A model generated the notes under the pieces. The model searched no databases. It was not told the DNA's origin and saw nothing but the letters and a program-made list of their open reading frames with translations. From a virus, in IMG/VR virus record IMGVR_UViG_3300031951_000001, positions 124,001-188,000 of that record: a DNA stretch of 64,000 nt; one strand, 5' to 3'. The position numbers and the translations under genes are program-made. Below are positions 16,186-24,734 of the stretch, in pieces. Every line of letters starts with the position of its first letter. Positions within the stretch are counted from its first letter, which is position 1.

Positions 16186-16904
16186 GATTCGTATCTTTTA
16201 AGTATTTTACTAATCAGAGGATTTCTTACAATATCTTTATTATCAAATTCGAATACACCAACATCAGGTAACTCTTTGAATTTCTCAATAGCATCCCAAA
16301 GCCCCGACTGTCTTTTATCTTTATATCTGTCAGTTTGTTCTAAATCCCCCGATATGAAAAATTTACTATTAAAACCTATTCTTGTCAATAAAAGTTTCAT
16401 CTGATTTGGAGTTGAATTTTGTGCTTCCTCGAAAATAAGAATAGAATTATCGATGTTCATACCTCTCATATATGCTAGCGCGAATACCTCAATAACATCA
16501 ATTTGTTTTAATTTTTCACGAGCTTCTTTACCAATGATTTTATTCATCAAGTAATAAGATGGGAAAATATAGGGGTCTAACTTTTCTTCCACATTACCTG
16601 GTAATGAACCAAGTTTTTCTTCAGCTTCTACTGCGGGTCTTACAATAATAATCTTCTCATAAGGAGTTTCAGGGTCTGATAATAAATCAAGTGCCGCTTT
16701 CATAGCAATATAACTTTTACCGACACCAGCTGGCCCTGAACATATTGTAATTTGATTTCCTACTAATAAGTCGTAATATTTTTTTTGGTTTTCAGATAAA
16801 AATTTTTCTTTTGATTTCTTTTTTATTATTTCCGTGATTTGGTCTTTCCTACTCACATTTTTTCTTGGCTCATCTTGAACCGGAACGGTTTTTTTTCTTG
16901 TCAT
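16182..16904 (-). CDS. phoH: PhoH-like P-loop ATPase
   Basis: 240 residues. A basic N-terminus (1-35) precedes the PhoH core: Walker A GPAGVGKSY at 57-65, IIVRPAVEAEEKLGSLPG at about 86-103, Walker B-like ILIFEEAQN at 155-163, and FFISGDLEQTD at about 182-192. All main PhoH signatures are present. PhoH proteins are cytoplasmic ATPases, often fused to RNase domains in bacteria; many T4-like phages carry a stand-alone copy whose role is unsettled. It sits inside the sugar island, overlapping the HAD-like gene by 4 nt. Confidence 0.92.
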   Translation of the reverse strand: MTRKKTVPVQDEPRKNVSRKDQITEIIKKKSKEKFLSENQKKYYDLLVGNQITICSGPAGVGKSYIAMKAALDLLSDPETPYEKIIIVRPAVEAEEKLGSLPGNVEEKLDPYIFPSYYLMNKIIGKEAREKLKQIDVIEVFALAYMRGMNIDNSILIFEEAQNSTPNQMKLLLTRIGFNSKFFISGDLEQTDRYKDKRQSGLWDAIEKFKELPDVGVFEFDNKDIVRNPLISKILKRYES

Positions 16905-16909
16905 TTTTT

Positions 16910-17653
16910 TTATAATTTATCGAAAATTTGAGAAAGTGAATTAAATGAGTATATTCTTTCATTATAAGAATAACTTAACTCATTATCTAATACAAATCTT
17001 TTATTAATTTTATTTATATTTTGAGTTGTAAAAGTTCTAATTATTGGTGAGGTATTGACCGCTATTATATTTTCACAATAGTTTGATAAATTACCAATAT
17101 CAATTAATGACATACCGTAGTCTGTCGTACACTCGTAATTTTTTATTTTTTGGGTGGTGATAAATGTTTTTTCTAATTTAGTCAACAAGTCACACAAATA
17201 GTAGAATTGATTTCCTTGATAATTAAATTGATTACTCATTGGCTGGGAGTTAATTATTAAATAGTCATATGTTTTATTTGTAGAAATTTCGTAATTTGAG
17301 TTGTCAAATAATAAATCGGTATTACTAAAAAATTTTGGTGATAATTCTAAATTAGATGACATTAAATTGAAAAAATCAACATAAAATAAATCAAGATTAA
17401 AATTATATTCACTTATTTTACGGTAATAAAAACCATCTCTTCCAATCCATGTATTATACGAATCTGACGGTACTAAATGATATGGATGTATCTGTATATT
17501 TTCACCTATTATATGTTTTTTTAATTCATTTATATATTGCGAATGAACATAATAATTAAATAAAACATCCGAATCTAGGTATTTGTTTAAAAAATGAATT
17601 GTAAAAACATTATCACCTAAACGACAATCATTGTGTAAATTAATAATTCTCAT
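16910..17653 (-). CDS. Putative glycosyltransferase-like protein
   Basis: 247 residues, Asn/Tyr/Ile-rich. The start MRIINLHNDCRLGDNVFTIHFLNKYL resembles the N-terminal strand and glycine loop of GT9/GT-B enzymes (R-x-GD). The end (MSLIDIGNLSNYCENIIAVNTSPI) resembles their C-terminal donor-binding region, where a sugar-nucleotide site follows a strand ending in Asn-Thr-Ser-Pro. The rest is too divergent to assign. It lies 5 nt upstream of PhoH in the same operon. Confidence 0.4.
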   Translation of the reverse strand: MRIINLHNDCRLGDNVFTIHFLNKYLDSDVLFNYYVHSQYINELKKHIIGENIQIHPYHLVPSDSYNTWIGRDGFYYRKISEYNFNLDLFYVDFFNLMSSNLELSPKFFSNTDLLFDNSNYEISTNKTYDYLIINSQPMSNQFNYQGNQFYYLCDLLTKLEKTFITTQKIKNYECTTDYGMSLIDIGNLSNYCENIIAVNTSPIIRTFTTQNINKINKRFVLDNELSYSYNERIYSFNSLSQIFDKL

Positions 17654-17666
17654 TTATAATTGTGAA

Positions 17667-18155
17667 TCAAATTTTTTGTCCAACAACCATGAAAGAATTA
17701 TTTAAATCTATTCCACTTGAATATATATTAATGTATCCCTTTTGTATCATATAATCTTTTATGATTTCAGATGAGAAAATATGTCGATGTTTTTTATTAT
17801 TCCATGGTCTCCAGTACTCTTGTGAATAATCAGGAAGATACAAAAACAAAATTCCATTTGACTCAATCATTTCGTACCAATAATCCATAACCTCAACCCA
17901 ATTGTCTACATGTTCCAAACAATGTGAAGAGTATATGTAATTACATTTTTTAGGTAGATTTAAAGCATGGTATTCATCATCAAAATCCAAATCTATTGGA
18001 AATGAACCGGGTAATGACCACTCAATTTTTTTAGGGCCAATATCATATCCAAATCCTTCACAAAACTCTTGGGCGAAGGGAATTGAAAATTTAGACCCAT
18101 TCCCTTTTGATTGAAATTCGGGGTATTTTTTTCCTTTAAACTCTATTAACTTCAT
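17667..18155 (-). CDS. Class I SAM-dependent methyltransferase, reduced form
   Basis: 162 residues. YIYSSHCLEHVDNWVEVMDYWYEMIESNG (about 80-108) is the post-motif II/III region of type 11 methyltransferases. It is followed by LFLYLPDYS and a C-terminal HRHIFSSEIIKDYM helix. The normal glycine-rich SAM loop (motif I) is not evident in the short N-terminal part, so SAM binding may be altered. It sits 1 nt after the next methyltransferase gene. Such pairs often O-methylate surface sugars. Confidence 0.6.
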   Translation of the reverse strand: MKLIEFKGKKYPEFQSKGNGSKFSIPFAQEFCEGFGYDIGPKKIEWSLPGSFPIDLDFDDEYHALNLPKKCNYIYSSHCLEHVDNWVEVMDYWYEMIESNGILFLYLPDYSQEYWRPWNNKKHRHIFSSEIIKDYMIQKGYINIYSSGIDLNNSFMVVGQKI

Positions 18156-18156
18156 A

Positions 18157-18789
18157 TTATTTATTTTTTTTAAAAATTCCAGTCAATATATTTGGTAATA
18201 AATCAACCGGTTTCCTTATTATGTCTTCAATATTTGAATAACAAATTAATTCATAACCTTGTTCTTTCATAAATTTTTTCATTCCCGTTCTATTGAAATG
18301 CCATAAGTGTTCATTTTCTCTTCTATGTTTCCATCCCATAAACCATTCGTCAGATAAATAATGACACTCGGGTAAAGAGATATAAATGTAATCACAATTT
18401 AATTTTTCAAGAAAATAAACATCATCAAAATGTTCTAAAGAATCAAAAAAACAAACAACGTTAAAATGACGATTATAAATTTTATCAATATCTAAAAAAA
18501 TACAATCTTTTGGGATTTCATAACCGCTAATATCAGTTCCATAACACTTATCTATATTTTTTTTACAAATATTTAGAAACGAACCATTACCGTACCCAAC
18601 GTCTAAAATTGAATTTATGTTTTCTTGTATAACACCGCTCATAAAACCGTACCTTAAATAAGACATATTATCTACTTTAGGTCCGTAGTTATTATAGCTA
18701 TTATTTACGTAATCAACATTATAGTTTATTTTATTTTTCTCAATTTGAAATATTAATCCATTTTTGTCTTCTTCGTAATTTTTTAACAT
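18157..18789 (-). CDS. Class I SAM-dependent methyltransferase
   Basis: 210 residues. Motif I is ILDVGYGNGSF (61-71), then acidic GTDISGYE, VVCFFDSLEHFDD (motif II region), YIYISLPE and an ENEHLWHFNRTGMKKFM segment typical of methyltransferase 11/12 proteins in polysaccharide clusters. The SAM-binding loop is intact, unlike in the adjacent 162-residue protein. The likely role is methylation of a sugar or glycan. Its spacing of 15 nt from gmd places it in the same transcript. Confidence 0.75.
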   Translation of the reverse strand: MLKNYEEDKNGLIFQIEKNKINYNVDYVNNSYNNYGPKVDNMSYLRYGFMSGVIQENINSILDVGYGNGSFLNICKKNIDKCYGTDISGYEIPKDCIFLDIDKIYNRHFNVVCFFDSLEHFDDVYFLEKLNCDYIYISLPECHYLSDEWFMGWKHRRENEHLWHFNRTGMKKFMKEQGYELICYSNIEDIIRKPVDLLPNILTGIFKKNK

Positions 18790-18804
18790 TCTTAATAATA
18801 AATT

Positions 18805-19788
18805 TTAATAATTATTACCTTCACTATAGTATACTTGCCAATAGTTAATCATTTCATCTAACATGGTTTCAAATGTATAATCGTGAGTCCATCCAGTTGA
18901 TTTAACTAATTTAGAAGAATCACCCTTCAAATCGTGTAACTCTTCGGGTCTTAAAAACTTTTCATCTTGTTTTACATATTCAGACCAATGAAGTCCAAGT
19001 CTTGTAAAAACATAATTAACAAGTTCTCTCACAGAGTGTGAAACACCTGTAGAACAAACAAAATCATCAGGATTATCTAATTGTAGAATTTCCCACATTG
19101 CCTTTACATAATCTTTAGCATGACCCCAATCTCTGGTGGCATCTAAATTACCTAATCTTAACTCATTAGATAACCCAAGTTTAATCTTAACCGCTTCTTT
19201 ACAAACTTTATTTGTGACAAAATTAGTTCCCCTTCTTGGTGATTCGTGGTTAAACAAAATACCATTTGAAATAAACATTCCATATGAGTTACGATAATTA
19301 CGACAAATGTTATAGCTAAAAACTTTAGCACATCCATATGGGGAAACTGGATTCATTGGCGTTGTTTCTCTTTGGAACCCGTCTGAATCGATAGAGTTAC
19401 CAAACATTTCCGAAGATGAGGCTTGGTATATTTTAGTATTTGGTTTTATTAATTTAACGGCTTCAAGTAGATTTAAAGTACCTAAACCAGTTACTTGTGC
19501 GGTATATATTGGTTGGTCAAAAGATATTCTAACATGAGATTGTGCGGCTAAATTATATATCTCATCAGGCATTATTTTTTGAATTACTCTTACCAACGAA
19601 GACATGTCAGTCAAGTCGGCATATTCTAAAGTTAATTTGGAGTAAACATTGTCCAACCTAGCGGTTTGATTCTCGGCCACGGAATTTCTTTTCAATACTC
19701 CATAAACTTCGTATTCTTTGTCTATTAAAAACTCGGCTAAATAAGACCCATCTTGACCATTTATTCCTGTTATTAATGCTCTTTTCAT
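18805..19788 (-). CDS. gmd: GDP-mannose 4,6-dehydratase
   Basis: 327 residues, full length for the family. NADP-binding TGINGQDG at 7-14, then LKRNS, YNLAAQSHV at 78-86, QASSSEMFG at 122-130 (catalytic Thr/Ser and Glu region), and Tyr151-x3-Lys155 (YGCAK) are all present. LFNHESPRRG and RDWGHAKDYV are also diagnostic for Gmd. It converts GDP-mannose to GDP-4-keto-6-deoxymannose, precursor of fucose, rhamnose, perosamine and colitose. No GDP-fucose synthase or GDP-colitose synthase is visible in this window, so the host may finish the pathway. It overlaps the next gene by 4 nt. Confidence 0.95.
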   Translation of the reverse strand: MKRALITGINGQDGSYLAEFLIDKEYEVYGVLKRNSVAENQTARLDNVYSKLTLEYADLTDMSSLVRVIQKIMPDEIYNLAAQSHVRISFDQPIYTAQVTGLGTLNLLEAVKLIKPNTKIYQASSSEMFGNSIDSDGFQRETTPMNPVSPYGCAKVFSYNICRNYRNSYGMFISNGILFNHESPRRGTNFVTNKVCKEAVKIKLGLSNELRLGNLDATRDWGHAKDYVKAMWEILQLDNPDDFVCSTGVSHSVRELVNYVFTRLGLHWSEYVKQDEKFLRPEELHDLKGDSSKLVKSTGWTHDYTFETMLDEMINYWQVYYSEGNNY

Positions 19789-20510
19789 AATTTTGAATTA
19801 TTGTATAAATTTTTGAATCTATCATATACAATTTTACAATATTCTATTTTATCAGAAATAGTTTGTAAATATATACTTCCATCGTGACGTACATGATTAT
19901 AATTCAATTCAGAAGAACAAAAAAACTGAACTTCAGTATTTTCCATAAGTATTGTATTAAAAAGTTTTACGTCACAGCACGGACTATTAAGTATTAATTC
20001 TAAGTCACCATTAAAATCTATATTTTCTATTATTTTTCTGTTGATGACATAATTACCTACATTCATAAAAAAAGCTAAATTATTAAAATCAAACTCATAT
20101 AAATTTTTTTCCCCAAAAAATAAATTGGACATGAAAGTTAAATCATAATCAGGTTTCGCAAAACTAGGACATATAATAGTGTTAAAATTAAAATCTTTAA
20201 TAAGGGAAATTGAAGTTTTGAAATAATTTTCTTCGGCAAAATTGTCACTATCTATAAGTGCAACCCAATCGTTTTTGGATTTTTTTAAAACCTCAAGTTT
20301 ATTTAAAAAAGGACCTAAAATTTTTTCATTTTTAAACACTTTTATTTTTTCGTGGTCGAAGTAATAATTTATTTTTTCATAATCTTGCCCATTTTCATCA
20401 ACTATTACAATTTCATCAATTAATTTGTTCTGTAAATATTTTTCTAAATTGTTTTTTAGAAAAGAATCAAAACGGTTTAGAGTTGGTATACCTAAAGTGA
20501 TTTTATTCAT
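19785..20510 (-). CDS. Family 2 glycosyltransferase
   Basis: 241 residues from the ATG at 20510, which overlaps the upstream TAA by one base (TAATG); an extended start upstream exists but lacks support. KITLGIPTLNRFDSFLKNNL opens the GT-A fold. DEIVIVDENGQD and WVALIDSDN (DSD at 87-89) are the nucleotide and metal sites. It likely transfers one sugar in assembly of the same glycan as Gmd's product. It overlaps gmd by 4 nt. Confidence 0.78.
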   Translation of the reverse strand: MNKITLGIPTLNRFDSFLKNNLEKYLQNKLIDEIVIVDENGQDYEKINYYFDHEKIKVFKNEKILGPFLNKLEVLKKSKNDWVALIDSDNFAEENYFKTSISLIKDFNFNTIICPSFAKPDYDLTFMSNLFFGEKNLYEFDFNNLAFFMNVGNYVINRKIIENIDFNGDLELILNSPCCDVKLFNTILMENTEVQFFCSSELNYNHVRHDGSIYLQTISDKIEYCKIVYDRFKNLYNNSKL

Positions 20511-21118
20511 TATTTTTTTAAGTATAACGCATCCCCCCAATTCCACCCGGTTATTTCTGTAACAACTCTTTCAAAACCAAAATTAGACAAATATTCATCA
20601 ATATCAGATAAAAGAGGACAACCTTTATAAACTTCATTAGTATTAACTTCAGTATAAATATAATTAAAGTTTTCTAATAAATTCCCAAATCCTTTTAAAG
20701 CCTCCAACTCATACCCTTGAATGTCCATATTTAGAAAATTAAAATTACCAGGATTTATATTATTTTCTTTATATATTTCTTCCATAGTTCTAACATCAAT
20801 TTCCATTGAATCAATATAAACAACATCGGGATGACTTCCCGAATGTGTGCCGAATTCTAAAACTGAAGATGATTGCCCGTTATTAGATATATTGAATTTA
20901 ACCTTTTTGTTCTCGGAGCCAACTCCTGAAATTATTACTAAATCTTCCCCAACTTTTTCTTTTATTATTTGATAGTAATTTGGGTTGGCGTCAATCCAAA
21001 TTACATCCTCAATATTGTTTTCAGTATACCACTGTTTTTCTTCTGCATGATGGGCCCCAATGTGTACAGCCCCTTTGATTTTAGTTGTAAAAAAACTTTT
21101 TAAATTTGTTATTAACAT
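20510..21118 (-). CDS. FkbM-type SAM-dependent methyltransferase
   Basis: 202 residues. KGAVHIGAHHAEEKQWYTENN forms the SAM loop (about 14-34), then VIWIDANPNYYQIIKEKV, GSENKKVKFNISNNGQSSS, and FNFLNMDIQGYELEALKGF, all hallmark FkbM elements (D-I-Q-G-x-E). The C-terminus WNWGDALYLKK is also family-like. FkbM enzymes O-methylate sugars or natural products. It is one of two adjacent FkbM genes with divergent sequences, which suggests two different methylated positions. Confidence 0.82.
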   Translation of the reverse strand: MLITNLKSFFTTKIKGAVHIGAHHAEEKQWYTENNIEDVIWIDANPNYYQIIKEKVGEDLVIISGVGSENKKVKFNISNNGQSSSVLEFGTHSGSHPDVVYIDSMEIDVRTMEEIYKENNINPGNFNFLNMDIQGYELEALKGFGNLLENFNYIYTEVNTNEVYKGCPLLSDIDEYLSNFGFERVVTEITGWNWGDALYLKK

Positions 21119-21131
21119 AATAATATTTTTT

Positions 21132-21158
21132 AGTTTGATTAAATAAATTTATCAAACT
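21132..21158. repeat. Inverted repeat between two FkbM genes
   Basis: AGTTTGAT (21132-21139) and ATCAAACT (21151-21158) form a perfect 8-bp stem with an 11-nt loop right after the stop of the 21158-21784 gene. No T-run follows on the minus strand, so it is not a typical terminator; it may stabilise or process the transcript. Confidence 0.4.
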
Positions 21159-21784
21159 TAATTATATTGTAAATTCAAATCCCGTAATTTGAATAAATAG
21201 TCGTCGTGAGTACCGTCCCAAATTAAATTATCACTATTTTTAAAATCAGATAAATTACAAACTAAATCATAGTTGTTTTCGAGCATGAAATTAAACAAAA
21301 CTTCTTTATCAAAATTATATACTTCAATTAAAATATATGTAGGACTTACTATTGAAAAATCTAGCCCTTTCAATACCTCCAATTCATACCCTTCAACATC
21401 CAAAGAAAAAAAATCAATTTTTTTAATATTATTTTCTTGTATTATTGAGGTCAGAGTTTTGGCAGATACTGAAATCAAATTTTTAAATCCTAATCGACTA
21501 CCATTTACGGACGCCATTAAAGTACCGTCAAAATCACCCAATACAGTTTCTTCGATATAATTATGTGATACTAGTGCCACATTGTAAAAAATATTTTTTT
21601 TAGAACGATTTTCAACCAGTTGTTCAAAAGCTTTAGGAGAAGGTTCAATTAACAATCCCGACCAATTTTTTTCAGTTTCAAGTAATAAGGTATTACTTTG
21701 GGTTTTCCCATCATGAGCTCCACATTCAATGTAAAAACCGTCAGTAAAGTCTAAAATTTTATTTATTTTTTCTATAATTTCCAT
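21158..21784 (-). CDS. FkbM-type SAM-dependent methyltransferase
   Basis: 208 residues. GFYIECGAHDGKTQSNTLLLE is the SAM-binding start (about 16-36), followed by WSGLLIEPSPKAFEQLVENR, then SAKTLTSIIQENNIKKIDFFSLDVEGYELEVLKGL, the classic FkbM core with Asp-Val-Glu-Gly-Tyr-Glu. The C-terminus YLFKLR is family-like. Probably a sugar O-methyltransferase acting with the neighbouring FkbM protein. The ATG at 21784 is only 6 nt from the upstream gene's stop. Confidence 0.87.
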   Translation of the reverse strand: MEIIEKINKILDFTDGFYIECGAHDGKTQSNTLLLETEKNWSGLLIEPSPKAFEQLVENRSKKNIFYNVALVSHNYIEETVLGDFDGTLMASVNGSRLGFKNLISVSAKTLTSIIQENNIKKIDFFSLDVEGYELEVLKGLDFSIVSPTYILIEVYNFDKEVLFNFMLENNYDLVCNLSDFKNSDNLIWDGTHDDYLFKLRDLNLQYN

Positions 21785-21790
21785 TTTTTT

Positions 21791-22621
21791 TTATAAATTA
21801 ACTAGTTTTTTTATTATATTTTCATAACATCCTTCATAGGTATATAGTTCTTCGAAGACTTTCTTACCATTTTCCTGCAATCTTTTAATATCATCTTCAT
21901 TGTATGAATGTAAAATTTCACCAATTTTATTTATTTCTGATTGGTGAACCAAAACTCCGTAACTATTAAAATCAACTAAATCTTGAAACGGAATCCAAGG
22001 AGTATCATAAATATAAACAGGAATTGAGCCTAAATTAAGCGATTCGCAAATTCTAAAAGATGTCCTACCATAACCTCTAGGACATAAAGAAAAAATACTT
22101 TTTTCCATGGTCTGTTTAAAATCCTCATAATTGGTTCTTTCTTTTAAGATAAAACCTTCTTTATTGTGAACCGCACCATAAAGTTGTTCTCTGATATCAT
22201 GTCTTCCTCCTATAACACCAATAAAAGAGGCGAAAATGTCTCGAGGTCTTTCTATTTTTTCGACCGGACAACAAATTAACGGAATGGGGTAATCCCCAAT
22301 GCCACCACTGGCAAAAGAATATAAATTTAAATTACTTATATTGTGTCGTATACCATCATCCCATTGTACCACTGTAAATAATTTTTCATTGGACGGAACC
22401 TCGTTCAAAAATTGTTGTAAATCTTCTGTAGGGTCTGATAAGTAATTTCTACTAATATAAAAACAAGTCCACTGAACGGGTAAATATTTTATATTCGTAA
22501 CCCTTGTTTCGTTTTTGAATTTATTAAAAAAAAACTCCTCAAATACCATGAAATTATTAGGTGGGTAATTGTGATTAGTTTTTGTTAAAAACAATTCTGG
22601 AGTTTTATAAATTTGATTCAT
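21791..22621 (-). CDS. Exostosin-type glycosyltransferase (GT47-like)
   Basis: 276 residues. The exostosin C-lobe is clear: DIFASFIGVIGGRHDIREQL (about 130-149), then SIFSLCPRGYGRTSFRICESLNLGSIPVYIYD (about 173-204), where the Cys-Pro-x-Gly and Glu-Ser/Ala motifs bind the nucleotide sugar. The N-lobe is short and divergent. Exostosins are best known from eukaryotic glycan synthesis but also occur in bacterial and phage surface-glycan loci. It lies 6 nt before the FkbM gene. Confidence 0.75.
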   Translation of the reverse strand: MNQIYKTPELFLTKTNHNYPPNNFMVFEEFFFNKFKNETRVTNIKYLPVQWTCFYISRNYLSDPTEDLQQFLNEVPSNEKLFTVVQWDDGIRHNISNLNLYSFASGGIGDYPIPLICCPVEKIERPRDIFASFIGVIGGRHDIREQLYGAVHNKEGFILKERTNYEDFKQTMEKSIFSLCPRGYGRTSFRICESLNLGSIPVYIYDTPWIPFQDLVDFNSYGVLVHQSEINKIGEILHSYNEDDIKRLQENGKKVFEELYTYEGCYENIIKKLVNL

Positions 22622-22632
22622 TATATAATTTT

Positions 22633-23325
22633 TTAAATTTTATTCCAATGATTAAGTACGAAAATTTCTCCATGCCAAATAGTATATTTTTTTGGGTCTG
22701 GGTAAAAAATGTTATTTTGGTTCCCCAAAAAACCTATCCACCAAGAAAATGTCCCAAGTGAAAGTACCTTATATTCAAATGAACTGGCAAAAATTATTGT
22801 ACCCAAAGGATTATTTTCGTATAAAGTCAAATTGAATTTATTTATCAATTTAATAACGGTTGGGTGGTTTGGAGAATCACTTGATACGAATCCCCTTTCG
22901 AAAGGGATTTTGTCGATGATGTTTTCGTAATAATCATAGTCAGCATATTTGTTTTTAACAGGATTTATGTCGTATAATAAATCACCAAGTCTTACATGTA
23001 CAAATAAATCCTTGTTTGGTGTGTGTTTAATTTCTTTAATAAAATTTTTCTTATCGTTAATCAAACCGACAATTTCTCTTGTTTGAAAAAAATCATTAAG
23101 ATTTAGATTGAAATTAATTTCGTCCTTATTAAGGATTTCAAAAAAATTATTATTGTCGACTCTATTAGTTTCCGACCAAATTTTTTTTTCGAAAATTGGA
23201 TTTATCAAAATAGTATTATCAATAGGATTTTGAATGTGTTCTTTGAATTTTTCGGATAATATAATACCCGTAAAATTTTGGAACAAATTATTTCCTAATC
23301 TCCCATCATAACTTATTGATATCAT
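22633..23325 (-). CDS. Family 11-type glycosyltransferase (fucosyltransferase-like)
   Basis: 230 residues. The N-terminus MISISYDGRLGNNLFQNF matches the GT11 opening (G-R-L-G-N-x-x-F-Q). LFVHVRLGD at 107-115 is the HxRxGD donor-binding motif, and FVSSDSPN (about 146) plus SLGTFSWWIGFLG match later GT11 motifs. GT11 enzymes use GDP-fucose or related GDP-6-deoxyhexoses, which fits the presence of Gmd in the same operon. Linkage and acceptor are unknown. Confidence 0.77.
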   Translation of the reverse strand: MISISYDGRLGNNLFQNFTGIILSEKFKEHIQNPIDNTILINPIFEKKIWSETNRVDNNNFFEILNKDEINFNLNLNDFFQTREIVGLINDKKNFIKEIKHTPNKDLFVHVRLGDLLYDINPVKNKYADYDYYENIIDKIPFERGFVSSDSPNHPTVIKLINKFNLTLYENNPLGTIIFASSFEYKVLSLGTFSWWIGFLGNQNNIFYPDPKKYTIWHGEIFVLNHWNKI

Positions 23326-23346
23326 ATTACAATATTTTAAAAAATG

Positions 23347-24096
23347 TTAATAACTAAGTATTTTATTTTTCCAAAACTCAAAATCTAATTTTTCTAAATT
23401 CCATTTTTTACTTTTTATTCTATCGAATTCCGAGTTCAAAAAATCCTCATTTATTTCTGTCCAAGAATCCACAAAACAAATTGGTAAATCTTTGTAAAAT
23501 GAATTATTGATGTTCCTTTTTTCTACCGGAATTGAGCCAACATATAAAGTTTCCCAAGTTCTATGAGTATCAGTACCATTACCTTCAGGGCACAAAACAA
23601 ATTTATGTGTTTTTACATCTTCAATATAATTCTTAAAATCAATACCATTACTTCCCCTTTTGATAGTTACCCATTTTTTGTCATTAAAAATATTGTATGG
23701 TTCGTATCTTTGAGGCGGATTTGTCTCTACATTAAAATTTATATAAAGTAAATTTTTATATGATAAGTTTAAATTACTGTAATGAATTATATTATCTAAC
23801 TTTTGTTCGTGAACAAACCACTCTGAATTCTCTAAACCAATAGGTATCGATTCTATTTTTTCATGTTTTATACAAACATTTTGACCAAACCATTTTATTA
23901 AATTTTTTGGAATATAATTTATATTTGCATAATATTGTTGGTCATAATCCACAATTTTCCCATCACTATTATGAGATACTAACACAAAATCAAAATCAGG
24001 TGGACTCATAAAAAATTCATTGACCTCATGAGTTGCCCTATAAAAAACTCTTCCGTTACCAATGGTTCTGAATTTTTCTCCTCTAATGTAATTCAT
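23347..24096 (-). CDS. Exostosin/RXYLT1-like glycosyltransferase
   Basis: 249 residues. The C-terminal half has a GT47/GT64-style nucleotide-binding region: THKFVLCPEGNGTDTHRTWETLYVGSIPVEKR (about 165-196), with Glu-Thr-Leu-x-x-Gly-x-Ile-Pro. The N-terminal half (FDFVLVSHNSDGKIVDYD) is a divergent Rossmann half. It is distantly similar in layout to the exostosin gene at 21791 but clearly not a recent copy. It precedes a 76-nt gene-free gap. Confidence 0.62.
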   Translation of the reverse strand: MNYIRGEKFRTIGNGRVFYRATHEVNEFFMSPPDFDFVLVSHNSDGKIVDYDQQYYANINYIPKNLIKWFGQNVCIKHEKIESIPIGLENSEWFVHEQKLDNIIHYSNLNLSYKNLLYINFNVETNPPQRYEPYNIFNDKKWVTIKRGSNGIDFKNYIEDVKTHKFVLCPEGNGTDTHRTWETLYVGSIPVEKRNINNSFYKDLPICFVDSWTEINEDFLNSEFDRIKSKKWNLEKLDFEFWKNKILSY

Positions 24097-24172
24097 GACA
24101 TTTTTTAATTACTGAAAATAATAGTATTATCATTGTAAAATTTATTAAATTAAAAAGTATATGTTTTATTAT

Positions 24173-24730
24173 TTATTTTTTTACAAAACTACCCCACAAT
24201 ACGTTTTTGAAGTCTTCATAATAAAAAGGTTCTAAATTGTTTATTTCGATAGATAATTTTATTTCACCGTAACTAGACTCTGGTGGATGAGGCCAGTTAA
24301 TTCTCGACTGGATTTCACGATATTCATTTAAATTATCAGTATAATCGTGACACATTATAACATCACCTGACTTTAAAAATTGAGAATATAGATTAAATTC
24401 TTGATTTTTACTACCCCCGTCACAAAGGAGTAATGTCTTACCTTCCCTTTGAATAATGTTTTTAATATCTTCTTTTATGTTTTCACTGAAGCAATCTCCT
24501 TTTATGAATTTAATATTTTCATTTTGGACTTGCAAAAATTCAAATGTAATATCATAACAAAATAAATCAGTTTCTAATTTTTTGTTTTTATGCATCCAAA
24601 GAGATAATCCTCCTCGGTGAAACCCAATCTCGACTATCTGATTAAATTCTTGTAGAATATTCAAAAATGGGATTTGAATTCCAGGAGTTTGACCTGCCAC
24701 TACATTTTCCACTAATAAGTAAGTTTCCAT
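24173..24730 (-). CDS. Class I SAM-dependent methyltransferase-like protein
   Basis: 185 residues. FNQIVEIGFHRGGLSLWMHKN (about 29-49) is a SAM-type glycine loop, followed by FCYDITFEFLQ (acidic ribose-binding position), KFIKGDCFSE, TLLLCDGGSKNQEF and GDVIMCHDYTD. The order fits methyltransferase 24 or the cephalosporin hydroxylase-like family seen in polysaccharide clusters. Catalytic type cannot be decided from the sequence alone. A 4-nt gap separates it from the next gene upstream. Confidence 0.6.
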   Translation of the reverse strand: METYLLVENVVAGQTPGIQIPFLNILQEFNQIVEIGFHRGGLSLWMHKNKKLETDLFCYDITFEFLQVQNENIKFIKGDCFSENIKEDIKNIIQREGKTLLLCDGGSKNQEFNLYSQFLKSGDVIMCHDYTDNLNEYREIQSRINWPHPPESSYGEIKLSIEINNLEPFYYEDFKNVLWGSFVKK

Positions 24731-24734
24731 TTTT

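Noticed and set aside
21119-21160. TAAGTTTG as a second Bacteroidota promoter -7 box
   Set aside because: No TTTG lies at the required 19-nt distance upstream; the match alone is expected by chance in AT-rich DNA.
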